DNA from: Oligoflexia bacterium
Lineage (GTDB): Bacteria; Bdellovibrionota; UBA1018
Assembly (NCBI GenBank): GCA_014378465.1
Contig: JACMNQ010000018.1
Span: 1 to 64,000, forward strand
Length of the DNA: 64,000 bases
Direction: 5' to 3'
Below the pieces are notes generated by a model. That model ran no database searches, was not told the DNA's origin, and was given only the letters and a program-made list of their open reading frames with translations. This document shows positions 43,909-53,276 of the stretch, in pieces (position 1 is the first letter of the stretch; every line of letters begins with the position of its first letter). The position numbers and the translations under genes were made by a program.

Positions 43909-46900
43909 AAAAACTCTACGCTTCTCCGCTTCGGGTTTACCTCGCGCTGGCGCTTCTTGCGCTGATCGGGCTGTTTTCGGCTTCAAAGCTTCCCGTTTCG
44001 CTTTTTCCAAACAGCTCAAAGCCCAAGGTCGGTATCTGGGTCAATTACGGCAGTCTCACCGCGCAGGAATTTCTCACGACCTACGGAATGGATCTTGAAG
44101 AGAAGATCCGCACTCTCGATGTCAGTGGTGCGGAAGTTGAACAGGTCACCGCCACCTACCATTCCTCGTCAGCCAACATCGAAACGACTTTCAAGTGGGG
44201 AGCCGATCCTCAGACTTCCCTTCGTGAGGTGAGAAATATCGCCGAGCCATTTTCAGCGCGCATGCCTGATGAAGTCCGAAAGACGCTCTCGGTCGATGCC
44301 ATGGGAGAAAACGCGGGATTCTTCGCGCTCAGTTTCTACAGCCGTGAGCGCAGTCTGGACGAGCTCTATGATCTGCTCGAGCCTCTGCTTGGCCCGAAAA
44401 TCGCGCGTGTGAAGGATGCCAGCGATCCTGAACTCTGGAACCCCACTCGCAAGGAAGTTCGCATTGAGCTTGATCCCGGAAAAATGGCGCTTCTGGGACT
44501 GTTTCCAAAAGATATCGAACGCGCCATCGGCCAGGCGATGACCGGCAGCAACGGCGGTTCGATCACCGTGGGTGTGAACAATTTTTCCGTGCAGATGCCT
44601 CGCGCGGCCGGCGATCTCGAAGGACTTGGCAAAGCTCTCGTTCTCACGCCTTCTGGACAATACATCCACCTGTCAGACATCGCCAAGATTGATTTCGGGG
44701 TCAAAACTTCAAATTCCAAGAGTTTCAAGACGAGCGGCGCTCCCAGCCTGATCCTCTACGGCTCTCCCCGTCCCGGCGGCAATGTGAAAAGAATGTCCGA
44801 AGATTTTCTCAAGATCGTGAATGAGATTCGCCCCAGCCTGCCCAGGGACGTCGAAACCCGGACCATCGTCGATCCGTCTGAATTCATCCGGGCTTCCGTC
44901 AATAACGTGTTTCACGAAGTCCTGATCGGTGCGCTCCTGGCCGTAGCCGTCCTGTTCATCTTCATCGGCAGTTTGAGAAACGTCATCACGGCAGCCATTG
45001 AGATTCCACTGTCCATGGTTCTGGCTTTCATCCTGATGCGCATGACCGGAATGAACCTCAACCTGATTTCACTGGGGGGCCTTGCTCTTTCGGCTGGCAT
45101 GAATGTGGATGCCTCAGTCGTGGTCATGGAGAACATCTTCCGCCATTTCGAAGGTCGCAAGATGCCGCTTTCGTACGCCGCCAAACTGGAGATCATCACG
45201 AAAGCCGTGGCCGAAGTTCGCTTTTCCGTGATCGCATCCACGCTTGCGTCGCTGGTCGTCTTTCTTCCGCTCGCCTTCACTTCGGATCTGAGTTACGCGG
45301 TCCTGGGCGATCTCGCCAAGACCGTGGTCTTCTCCCATGGATTCAGCGCTTTTGTCGCGATCATCCTGGTTCCCACAGTTCGCCTGCAGCTCATGTCCCT
45401 CAAAGGAGGCGAGAAGCCGGTTCACTCCCCGGTTGAGCCGCAGATCAAGAAGCTTGAAAACGGCGTGGCATCCGCTCTCGGAGTGTTTCTCGCGCGCCCG
45501 AAGCTTCGGATCGCGCTCTACGGCGGCATCGTGGCTTCGCTCGTTCTGCTTGTGGTGTTCGCACTGCCGAAACTTCCGAAGGAGATCATAGGAACTCCGG
45601 ATACCGACTGGATGCGCGTCAGCATCAATACTCAGGGCAACACGCTCGTCAAACAGATGGAACTCAGCGAAGACGAAGTCGAAAGCAGACTGCTTGCCAA
45701 ATTCGGCGACAGAATCAGTTACACTTTCAGCCAGGTTTACAATCCCAATGGCGGTTTCATCATGGCCCGGCTTCGGGACAAGCGCGACATGAAGACTCTC
45801 AAACCCGAGTTTGAAAAATTCTTCGCCAACACTCCTGCCATCAAATACGGCGTGGGTTCCTGGAATCCTGCGGAGCTGCCGATTCCGGACCCGGATCCAC
45901 TGAAGATTGCCGTTCGCGGGGGTACGCTCAAGGAGCGCGCTCAGATCACACAGGAGATCACGCAGCAGATCGAAGCCAGCCAGATCTTCTCCCGCGCCCA
46001 TTCAGAGCCCAATTCGGAGCGCTCCGAAAGCATCGTGCTCAAACCGAACTATGAACAATGGACTCAGCTTCGAAGAAGTTCTTCTGGAAATCTCTCGCCT
46101 GAAGATCTGGCCGAACTCGCCCGTGTCGTTTCAACGGGACGGCGCCTGGGAGAGATTGAACTCAAGGGCCGCATGACTTCGATCTACCTCCGCTATCCGG
46201 ACGGAACGCTGAAGAGCCCTGATGACCTGGCGTCGCTTCCGATCGGCGTGGGTTCGAAGATCATCCCTTTCAAGGCGCTGGCGGACGTTCGTGTCGAGGA
46301 GGTTTCTCCGACGATCTACCGCGAAGATGGACGCGAGCTTTTCACCATCCATGGGAATGGCAATGACGACGAAAAAAGCCGGATTCCCGAGTCTCTGAAA
46401 AGAGCGAAGATCCTGGTCGATGATTATGTCAGAAAGAACAAGACCACGGTCTCCGTCACGGTTGAGGACGCTCTGAAGGATCTGAACGTCGCGCTCGAGC
46501 AACTCGGCTGGGCCATCGGTCTCTCCATTCTTCTCATTTTTCTCACGCTGGTGATCCAATTCGGGAGCTTCGCCAATGCGGCGCTCGTGCTGGTCGCCAT
46601 CCCCCTCGGTTTCATCGGAGTGATCACATCCTTGCTCGTCTTTCGAAGCACCTTGTCCCTGAACTCCGTACTGGGCGTGATTCTGCTGAACGGGATTGCG
46701 GTTGCAAACAGCATCATCCTCGTGGATTTCACCAAGAGGCTTTTTGATCAGGGAATGACGCCTGAGGCTGCGGCGGTCGAAGCGGTTCGCAGACGGCTGC
46801 GTCCGATCCTCATCACTTCCCTGACGACCATTCTGGGGATGCTCCCGATCGCTTTGGGCCTGGGGGATGGCGGAAAGATACTTCAGCCCCTGGGCATTGC

Positions 46901-47123
46901 CGTGAGTGGCGGGCTCTGGGTGTCGATGACCCTCACTCTTTTCGTCGTGCCTGCGCTTCAGGTCGCCTATCTGCGTCGGTTTGGAAAGCGAGAGGTTGCA
47001 GTCGCCGAGACTTTTTCAGCCGGGGCCCAGGCGGCGGGAGCTCCTCATTTTGAATTTCCTGAAGGCCTCATTCGAGATCATCTGACTTCCGAAGGGCGCA
47101 CTCCCGAGCAGGTTCTTCAATGA
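43905..47123 (+). CDS. RND efflux transporter, TM4 motif closer to heavy-metal type
   Basis: A 1072-residue inner-membrane pump. The N-terminal RND start (RVYLALALLALIGLFSASKL, then PVSLFP) is followed by porter domains. TM4 reads GMNVDASVVVMENIFRHFEG (398-417): one Asp (402) rather than the AspAsp of AcrB, as in the CusA/CzcA class. The second half contains ITQEITQQIE-type porter sequence and the C-terminal helices LNSVLGVILLNGIAVANSII and RRRLRPILITSLTTILGMLP. It forms a 4-bp overlap on both sides with adaptor and TolC genes. Substrate class is therefore uncertain; a copper ATPase nearby supports metals, but CusA-type Met residues are not evident. Confidence 0.93.
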   Translation: MKKLYASPLRVYLALALLALIGLFSASKLPVSLFPNSSKPKVGIWVNYGSLTAQEFLTTYGMDLEEKIRTLDVSGAEVEQVTATYHSSSANIETTFKWGADPQTSLREVRNIAEPFSARMPDEVRKTLSVDAMGENAGFFALSFYSRERSLDELYDLLEPLLGPKIARVKDASDPELWNPTRKEVRIELDPGKMALLGLFPKDIERAIGQAMTGSNGGSITVGVNNFSVQMPRAAGDLEGLGKALVLTPSGQYIHLSDIAKIDFGVKTSNSKSFKTSGAPSLILYGSPRPGGNVKRMSEDFLKIVNEIRPSLPRDVETRTIVDPSEFIRASVNNVFHEVLIGALLAVAVLFIFIGSLRNVITAAIEIPLSMVLAFILMRMTGMNLNLISLGGLALSAGMNVDASVVVMENIFRHFEGRKMPLSYAAKLEIITKAVAEVRFSVIASTLASLVVFLPLAFTSDLSYAVLGDLAKTVVFSHGFSAFVAIILVPTVRLQLMSLKGGEKPVHSPVEPQIKKLENGVASALGVFLARPKLRIALYGGIVASLVLLVVFALPKLPKEIIGTPDTDWMRVSINTQGNTLVKQMELSEDEVESRLLAKFGDRISYTFSQVYNPNGGFIMARLRDKRDMKTLKPEFEKFFANTPAIKYGVGSWNPAELPIPDPDPLKIAVRGGTLKERAQITQEITQQIEASQIFSRAHSEPNSERSESIVLKPNYEQWTQLRRSSSGNLSPEDLAELARVVSTGRRLGEIELKGRMTSIYLRYPDGTLKSPDDLASLPIGVGSKIIPFKALADVRVEEVSPTIYREDGRELFTIHGNGNDDEKSRIPESLKRAKILVDDYVRKNKTTVSVTVEDALKDLNVALEQLGWAIGLSILLIFLTLVIQFGSFANAALVLVAIPLGFIGVITSLLVFRSTLSLNSVLGVILLNGIAVANSIILVDFTKRLFDQGMTPEAAAVEAVRRRLRPILITSLTTILGMLPIALGLGDGGKILQPLGIAVSGGLWVSMTLTLFVVPALQVAYLRRFGKREVAVAETFSAGAQAAGAPHFEFPEGLIRDHLTSEGRTPEQVLQ

Positions 47124-48412
47124 CATGGTTTTTGCTGGTGGTCACGATTCTGAGTCAGAGTGCGAAGGCTTTTGCGGGAGCCGGAGCCGCAGCGGACGCT
47201 TCCGTGGTGCCAGGGTTGAGCTTTGATCAGGCGATTGAACGAATTCTCTCTCGTAGTACGGGCATCGCCACTCAGCAGGCGAATCTCAAAGCCACGCAGG
47301 CGCGCAATCTTCCAGCGAGGCTCGCGTTTCTTCCGACGGTCACCCTCGACGCCCGACGAGTGACGACCGACAGAGCCAGACTGTATACCCTTCCTGGATA
47401 TCAGGTCGAAGCGGTGGCCGGACTCAATCTCTTTCGCTTTGGTGCGGACGTTTCCGGTTGGAAGGCGGCAACGGCCGACGAGGAGACTCAGCAATCCCTG
47501 CTGAAGAATGAAATCCTCAAGACTGAAGATCAGGCGCTGCAGGCGATCGTGGGTTTTGTACGGACCCAGCTCGAACTGGCCGTTTACAGTCATTTCGTCG
47601 AACTCCAGCAGCAGATCGTGAAGATCGCGCGCGCACGTTACGACCGGGGTCTGCTGCCCCTTCAGGAAGTGGACCGAGTGGCGATTGATCTTGATAACGC
47701 CACCGCAAGGCTTGCGGATTCACAGACCCGCGCGGTCGTGGCCAGAAGTCAACTCGTGAACCTCCTCGGGGATGAAGCCGTGCGTGCCGAGTGGGATTGG
47801 AAGCGAAGGCTTCTCGCGGTGAAGACCATCGACACGGATCCTGCAAAATTGCTCGAGTCCAGACCCGACCTCCAGGCAGCCGGATTTCGAGTTCGTGGCG
47901 AAGATCAGCGTTACACTCGCGATGTTCAGACCGTCCTGCCGACTTTGGATGCGGACGTCAGGTATGGAAAATACGGCTCGACCGGATTCGGTGAAGGCGA
48001 CTCGCCCCAGTGGACTGCAGGAATTGGAGTCACTTTTCCGGTCTTTGATCATCTGGAGAGGTATTCCCGGGCACGCGCGCAGTCATTCACGCGGGCCGCA
48101 GCCGAGCAGACTCTCGAACAGACTCGACGCGATGCGCTGGCCGAGTGGACGAGCGCAAAGCAGAGTTTTGGTGTGGCCGTTCAGTCTGCAGTGAGTCGGG
48201 ATCGCACCTTGAAGCTTTCCGAAAACATCTACAGCGAAAATCTCAAGCGCTTTCAGTCCGCAAGGATCAATGCAAATGACCTGGCCATTGATCAGTCCCG
48301 TTTCTATGATGCGGAGATTCTCAACGTTCAGGGCTGGAGCGCCGCACACTTGGAATTCTCACGCTATTGCCACGCGATGGGCAAACGGGTAGAAGAGTGT
48401 CATGGCAATTGA
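47120..48412 (+). CDS. TolC-family outer-membrane efflux protein
   Basis: A 430-residue OEP protein, third gene of the RND operon. The N-terminus (WFLLVVTILSQSAKAFAGAG) looks like a signal peptide. LSFDQAIERILSRSTGIATQ opens repeat one, and GIGVTFPVFDHLERYSRARA is the beta-strand turn of repeat two. LLESRPDLQAAGFRV is typical of the linker. It overlaps the pump gene by 4 bp, so production is coupled. It is unrelated in detail to the TolC at 24960. Confidence 0.9.
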   Translation: MTWFLLVVTILSQSAKAFAGAGAAADASVVPGLSFDQAIERILSRSTGIATQQANLKATQARNLPARLAFLPTVTLDARRVTTDRARLYTLPGYQVEAVAGLNLFRFGADVSGWKAATADEETQQSLLKNEILKTEDQALQAIVGFVRTQLELAVYSHFVELQQQIVKIARARYDRGLLPLQEVDRVAIDLDNATARLADSQTRAVVARSQLVNLLGDEAVRAEWDWKRRLLAVKTIDTDPAKLLESRPDLQAAGFRVRGEDQRYTRDVQTVLPTLDADVRYGKYGSTGFGEGDSPQWTAGIGVTFPVFDHLERYSRARAQSFTRAAAEQTLEQTRRDALAEWTSAKQSFGVAVQSAVSRDRTLKLSENIYSENLKRFQSARINANDLAIDQSRFYDAEILNVQGWSAAHLEFSRYCHAMGKRVEECHGN

Positions 48413-48436
48413 TACCGCTCTCCAGGTTCCTGCAAA

Positions 48437-49057
48437 TTGAAGAACATCCTCGATGCTCTGGCCAGCGGTCGAACTGTCTCTGACCGGGAGTTTGACCTGT
48501 TTTATCCGAACGATTACCAAGGCCTTTCTGAATACCACTTCACCCCGGTTGAAGTTGCAAAGCGTGCGGCGGAACTTCTGACCGTGAATTCCGAAACTCG
48601 AATTCTGGATGTGGGCTCGGGATTGGGAAAGTTCTGCTTCGTCGGCGCTTTGACCAGTCAGGCACACTTCACGGGCGTTGAGCAGCGCGCGCATCTTGTG
48701 CGAATTTCAAAGCAGATCGCGCTTCAATACCGCGTCCCTCGAGTTGAGTATGTCGAGGGCGACGTTCGTGCACTGGACTGGACTCAGTTTCAGAGCTTTT
48801 ACCTTTTCAATCCCTTCATCGAAAATCTTTATCCTTCGGAACAGAAGATTGATGAGACCGTTGAGTCAACTGAGCAACGCTACAAGGAACTGATTCGCTG
48901 GGTCCAGAAGCGACTGCACCTGATGCCGGTGGGCACTCGAGTCGCGACTTTTCACGGGTTCGGCGGAGACATGCCTCCGGGTTACGTCCTTCACGTGAAA
49001 GAAGAGTTTGGCAGCGATTTCCTTCGCCTTTGGATCAAAGATGCAGAAGTCCAGTAA
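48437..49057 (+). CDS. SAM-dependent methyltransferase (class I)
   Basis: A 206-residue protein starting at TTG 48437. Motif I is [17 protein letters not shown], motif [12 protein letters not shown], motif [15 protein letters not shown], and the motif IV region reads [10 protein letters not shown]. The NPF in place of NPP(Y) allows N-, C- or O-methylation. It sits 24 bp after the RND operon and before the copper-type ATPase. No N-terminal targeting sequence is seen. The target cannot be predicted. The longer reading of the ATPase gene would overlap it. Confidence 0.85.
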   Translation: MKNILDALASGRTVSDREFDLFYPNDYQGLSEYHFTPVEVAKRAAELLTVNSETRILDVGSGLGKFCFVGALTSQAHFTGVEQRAHLVRISKQIALQYRVPRVEYVEGDVRALDWTQFQSFYLFNPFIENLYPSEQKIDETVESTEQRYKELIRWVQKRLHLMPVGTRVATFHGFGGDMPPGYVLHVKEEFGSDFLRLWIKDAEVQ

Positions 49058-49061
49058 CGGC

Positions 49062-51368
49062 ATGGCAAAGGATCCGGTTTGCGGAATGACGGTGGATCCG
49101 TCCGACGCCTACGACTGGGCCTACCACGACGAGACTTATCACTTCTGCAGCGAATCCTGTCTCGAAGAGTTCAAGAGTGATCCCGAAGCCATCCTGCATC
49201 CGGATCCTGCACTGAGCATCCTGAAGCCGGGTCTTGAGCACGCTGAATTCACCTGTCCGATGCATCCTGAAGTTCGGCAGATCGGGCCGGGCAGTTGTCC
49301 GATCTGCGGCATGGCGCTGGAGGCCGTCGAGTTCACGCTCGATGAAGGCCCGAATCCCGAGTTGATCGACATGAGTCGGAGACTCAGGTACGGGATTGCG
49401 CTGTCTCTGCCTCTTCTTGTCGTCACGATGTCCGAAATGATTCCGGGTGTGCATGTGGCCGGACTTTTCCGGGGACGTGGCTTCAACCTGCTGCAGTTCC
49501 TTCTCGCGACTCCAGCAGTCTTCTGGGTCGGCTGGCCAATTCTGGAGAGGGGTTACCAGTCCTTTCGGACTCGCCATCTCAACATGTTTTCCCTGATCGC
49601 GCTCGGCACCCTGGTGGCGTACTTCTTCAGTGCGCTTGCGACCCTCTTTCCGCACCTGTTCCCGCCATCCTTCAGAGATCCTCATACCGGAGAGATCGGC
49701 GTCTATTTCGAAGCGGCTGCGGTCATTGTCACGCTGGTCATCCTGGGTCAGGTACTTGAACTTCGCGCACGCGGTCAGACGAGTGGCGCGATCCGGGCAT
49801 TGCTGGAGTTGGCTCCGAAAACCGCGCGGCGAGTGCGAGCGGACGGAACTGAAGAAGACGTGGATCTTTCTGAGATCAAAGTCGGAGACCGCGTACGGGT
49901 CAGACCCGGCGAGAAGATTCCGGTGGATGGAGAAATCCTCGAAGGCGCAAGCTCAGTGGATGAATCGATGATCACCGGCGAATCCATCGCGATCGAGAAA
50001 GTCGTCGGCTCAGCGGTCACCGCCGGTTCCCTCAACATCAATGGTTCCTTCATCCTGCTGGCACGCAAAGTCGGCTCTGACACTCTTCTCTCTCAGATCG
50101 TGAAGATGGTGAGCGAGGCGCAGCGCACGCGTGCGCCGATTCAGAAGTTGGCGGATCAGGTCGCGGGTTATTTCGTGCCCGCGGTGATTGCGGTTGCGGT
50201 CATCACGGCCGCGGTCTGGATGATCTGGGGTCCGCAGCCCTCGTTGGCTTACGCTCTCGTCAATGCCGTTGCAGTCCTCATCATCGCCTGCCCCTGCGCG
50301 CTTGGACTTGCCACACCGATGTCCATCATGGTCGGTACCGGGGTGGGAGCACATCACGGCATTCTCATCCGAAATGCTGAAGCTCTCGAAGCCCTCGAAA
50401 AAGTGAATACTCTGGTCATCGACAAGACCGGGACCTTGACTGAAGGAAAACCTCGCCTGATTGCGGTTCACGTGGCCGAAGGGTTCACGGAGGCACAGGT
50501 TCTGACGGCAGCACTTGCCCTTGAAAAAGGCAGTGAACATCCGCTCGCTCAGGCGATCGTCGAGGGCGCGGAAGCTCGCGGGCATTCAGCATCACCTGTG
50601 CAAAACTTCGAATCCATCGCGGGAAAGGGGATCAAGGGTCGCCAGAACGGACAGATCATTCTCCTGGGGAACACCCAGTTGATGACAGATGAGAAGATCC
50701 TGATCGACAACTCCGCAGGACTGAGTTCGACAGCGGATCATCTTCGAAAGTCGGGCCAGACCGTGGTCTTCGTCGCGATTGACGGAAATATTTCCGGTGT
50801 CCTGGGTGTGGCGGATTCAATCAAGGTCACTTCGCGCGAGGCCATCCAGCTCCTCCGCGAAGACGGTCTGGAGATCATCATGTTGACCGGCGACAATCGC
50901 ACCACAGCGGAAGCGATCGCCACGCAACTCGGCATCACTGAAATCGAAGCGGACGTTCTGCCCGCGCAGAAAAGTGAAGTGATCAAAAGACTTCAATCCC
51001 AGGGAAAGATCGTGGCCATGGCAGGGGACGGAGTGAATGATGCGCCCGCATTGGCGCAAGCTCACGTCGGAATCGCCATGGGGCAGGGTACGGATGTCGC
51101 GATCCAGAGTGCAGGGCTGACCCTGATCTCGGGAGATCTCCGGGGAATCCTGAAGGCTCGCCACCTGAGCCGCGGCACGATGAAGAACATCCGGCAGAAC
51201 CTGTTCTTCGCATTTTTCTACAATCTCGCGGGCGTTCCGATCGCTGCCGGAATTCTCTACCCGTTTTTTGGACTCCTGCTCAGTCCGATGATCGCAAGCG
51301 CGGCCATGAGCTTGAGTTCAGTGTCCGTGATAGGAAATGCGCTCAGGCTTCGAAGAGTGAAGCTCTGA
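49062..51368 (+). CDS. Copper-type P1B-ATPase with YHS and heavy-metal-binding domains
   Basis: A 768-residue metal exporter. The N-terminus is a YHS domain ([22 protein letters not shown]). Then comes an HMBD module ([24 protein letters not shown]), typical for SilP/CopB-like pumps. The core has TGES ([10 protein letters not shown]), the transmembrane metal-site CPC in [12 protein letters not shown], the phosphorylation site [11 protein letters not shown], the HP motif SEHPLAQA, and [14 protein letters not shown]. No HMA domain is present. Export of Cu(I) or Ag(I) is the family expectation. The ATG at 49041 is an alternative start overlapping the methyltransferase. It is convergent with the gene ending at 51395. 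Confidence 0.93.
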   Translation: MAKDPVCGMTVDPSDAYDWAYHDETYHFCSESCLEEFKSDPEAILHPDPALSILKPGLEHAEFTCPMHPEVRQIGPGSCPICGMALEAVEFTLDEGPNPELIDMSRRLRYGIALSLPLLVVTMSEMIPGVHVAGLFRGRGFNLLQFLLATPAVFWVGWPILERGYQSFRTRHLNMFSLIALGTLVAYFFSALATLFPHLFPPSFRDPHTGEIGVYFEAAAVIVTLVILGQVLELRARGQTSGAIRALLELAPKTARRVRADGTEEDVDLSEIKVGDRVRVRPGEKIPVDGEILEGASSVDESMITGESIAIEKVVGSAVTAGSLNINGSFILLARKVGSDTLLSQIVKMVSEAQRTRAPIQKLADQVAGYFVPAVIAVAVITAAVWMIWGPQPSLAYALVNAVAVLIIACPCALGLATPMSIMVGTGVGAHHGILIRNAEALEALEKVNTLVIDKTGTLTEGKPRLIAVHVAEGFTEAQVLTAALALEKGSEHPLAQAIVEGAEARGHSASPVQNFESIAGKGIKGRQNGQIILLGNTQLMTDEKILIDNSAGLSSTADHLRKSGQTVVFVAIDGNISGVLGVADSIKVTSREAIQLLREDGLEIIMLTGDNRTTAEAIATQLGITEIEADVLPAQKSEVIKRLQSQGKIVAMAGDGVNDAPALAQAHVGIAMGQGTDVAIQSAGLTLISGDLRGILKARHLSRGTMKNIRQNLFFAFFYNLAGVPIAAGILYPFFGLLLSPMIASAAMSLSSVSVIGNALRLRRVKL

Positions 51369-51394
51369 GCGTTCGCGAATGTGTCGGTTCTGGC

Positions 51395-52204
51395 TCAGTG
51401 GCGAGCCCCAGCCTGGTGATAACGGACTCCCTGGCCCTCACGGACCGAGCTTCCGAGATGCAGTTCAATGCTCAGGTCGGTACGCGAAGTGATTTCCACC
51501 AGATCATCAAGGATTTCGGTATCCACGATCGTCTGGTTAGCCAGGTCCAAAGATCGGCGGGAGCTCCAGAGAGTGTATTCGAGAACGTAATCCTTCGCGA
51601 TGAGCAGCACTGCCGCTTTCGGCGAAAACTCGGTCACGTGTTCGATGTGATCTCGGATGCTGCTCAGGTATTTAGCGTCCGAAAAACGACCGCTTCTGGA
51701 GTAGACCTTGAATTGACTGATGCCCTGGTTCCAGTCGACGTCCCTTCCGACGAGGTCATAGGCCGCTTCAAGCTTCACCGTACCCCGATAGAGTTCCGGA
51801 ACCAGGCTCCCGCTTCCGTCCTTCTGAAAGATCTCAAAATGGAGATCTCCGTAAGCTTGACCGGGCGCAGTGGCGCGGTAGGCTTGATAGGCTTCTTCGC
51901 TCTTGTAAGTGAGTAATGCGACTTCCGATGGAAAATGACCCAGCTGCGTGAGCGCTTTGCCGAAAAGTACGGGCTGGTAGGATTTGATTCCGACTGAGGT
52001 CCTGAACAGGTCCCCGGTCGCGGGCAAAAGCTTTTCATTCAGACCCTTTTCGAATTGAGAGCTCGTGAGGTCTGGCCTCTGCACGCCTCTCCAGAAGCGG
52101 TAATACTGCGCGTGCGCCGGCGCCGCCCCAAGATTGATCGCACCCACGGCGACCAGAACCATCCCAGCCCAACTCCCCATCCACTTGCCACTGATCTTTT
52201 TCAT
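51395..52204 (-). CDS. Secreted protein of unknown function
   Basis: A 269-residue exported protein. The ATG at 52204 is preceded by AAGGAG at 9 nt. The signal peptide core is GMVLVAVGAINLGAAPAHA. The mature start YYRFWRGVQRPDLTSSQFEK and the later VALLTYKSEEAYQAYRATAP suggest alternating strand-helix units, perhaps ferredoxin-like, but no family is recognised. The C-terminus is hydrophilic (GSSVREGQGVRYHQAGARH). The earlier frame to 52414 is an artefact. It diverges from the LysR gene and may be its target. Confidence 0.72.
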   Translation of the reverse strand: MKKISGKWMGSWAGMVLVAVGAINLGAAPAHAQYYRFWRGVQRPDLTSSQFEKGLNEKLLPATGDLFRTSVGIKSYQPVLFGKALTQLGHFPSEVALLTYKSEEAYQAYRATAPGQAYGDLHFEIFQKDGSGSLVPELYRGTVKLEAAYDLVGRDVDWNQGISQFKVYSRSGRFSDAKYLSSIRDHIEHVTEFSPKAAVLLIAKDYVLEYTLWSSRRSLDLANQTIVDTEILDDLVEITSRTDLSIELHLGSSVREGQGVRYHQAGARH

Positions 52205-52245
52205 GAAACGGTACTCCTTGTTCATGGGCGGAATCTGCCATGCAC

Positions 52246-52275
52246 TTGAATATTCATCCAATAGAATGCTATGAT
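52246..52275 (+). promoter_or_regulatory. Candidate promoter of the lysR gene
   Basis: TTGAAT (52246-52251) and TATGAT (52270-52275) are spaced by 18 bp. A perfect 10-bp palindrome TGAATATTCA (52247-52256) and an imperfect dyad GAATGCT...AGCAATTC (52264-52286) overlap it, consistent with autoregulation by the LysR protein. Confidence 0.4.
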
Positions 52276-52291
52276 ATAAGCAATTCAAATT

Positions 52292-53203
52292 ATGAATATC
52301 GACAGAACCTCCAAAGACCTGAATCTCCTTCGCATTTTTCTCGTGATCTCCGAGGAATTGAACCTGTCCCGCGCTTCTGAACGCCTGGGTCTCAGTCAAC
52401 CGGCCCTCAGTCACGCTCTCCAGCGCCTCCGCGACGAGTTTGATGACCCTTTGTTCGTCCGGGCCTCCCGGGGTCTCACGCCCACCGCTCGCGTTCCGGA
52501 ACTTCTCCCGAAAATTCGCGAGCTCCTGACTTTGAGTGAATCCCTTTACGAGCGCGTGGATGGCAGAAGTTTCCTGAATCTTCAGCGCTCGTTCACTCTG
52601 GGATCCACCAACTATTTTGAAATTCGCGTGATCGATTCAATGCTCACGCGACTCGCGGCTGAGGCGCCGGGAGTTTCCCTGGAGACTCGCTCACTCCAGG
52701 GAGAATTTCCCAAGGAAGATCTTGAGCGAGGGGTGCTCGATGTCGCGGTCGCCGCCTACTTTTCTGACGTTCCCGAAAGTTTCCGGATCCGCCATCTGGG
52801 ACGGGACCCTTTTGTCTGCCTGGCCCGCAGGGGACACCCCTACCTGAAATCCAGGCGGACTCTGAAAGACTATCTTGAAGCTCGACACATCAAGATCAAT
52901 ATTCCACCGGGTGCCTTGAGCCACATCGATCGCCACCTTCAGGAGAAGGGACAGAAGCGCACGATCGTGAGTCATCTGGGAAATTTCCTGAGCGCCCCTC
53001 AGGTTCTGGCGTCCAATGACGTGTTGCTGACCTGTCCGGAAAGTCTGGCGAAAAGCTACGCACGCATGTTTCCCCTCGTGGTTCATGAGTTGCCCGTGAA
53101 GCTCTCTCCGATCGAGATCAGAATGATCTGGCATGAACGCAATCACCGGGACCCGTTTCAGAAGTGGATGAGAGACCTGATCGCGGATGCGGCCAAGGGA
53201 TAG
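52292..53203 (+). CDS. LysR-family transcriptional regulator
   Basis: A 303-residue LTTR. The N-terminal helix-turn-helix is LNLSRASERLGLSQPALSHA, followed by LQRLRDEFDDPLFVRASRGL, a strong LysR signature that resembles the NodD/LinR subgroup. The effector-binding domain follows (FTLGSTNYFEIRVIDSMLTR and so on). The start codon lacks a ribosome-binding site. It diverges from a secreted-protein gene, 87 bp away, and precedes the CLC gene by 73 bp. The ligand is unknown. Confidence 0.93.
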   Translation: MNIDRTSKDLNLLRIFLVISEELNLSRASERLGLSQPALSHALQRLRDEFDDPLFVRASRGLTPTARVPELLPKIRELLTLSESLYERVDGRSFLNLQRSFTLGSTNYFEIRVIDSMLTRLAAEAPGVSLETRSLQGEFPKEDLERGVLDVAVAAYFSDVPESFRIRHLGRDPFVCLARRGHPYLKSRRTLKDYLEARHIKINIPPGALSHIDRHLQEKGQKRTIVSHLGNFLSAPQVLASNDVLLTCPESLAKSYARMFPLVVHELPVKLSPIEIRMIWHERNHRDPFQKWMRDLIADAAKG

Positions 53204-53276
53204 ATTCGGTCAGTCCAGAGTTGAACTCTCTGCCCGCCTTGACTTCCAAAACGTGGTGGGGTTTCATCACTTCTCG

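Noticed and set aside
45114-46001. 295-codon minus-strand frame inside the RND pump gene
   Set aside because: It lies fully antisense to a well-conserved pump and its product is low-complexity, charged and without motifs.
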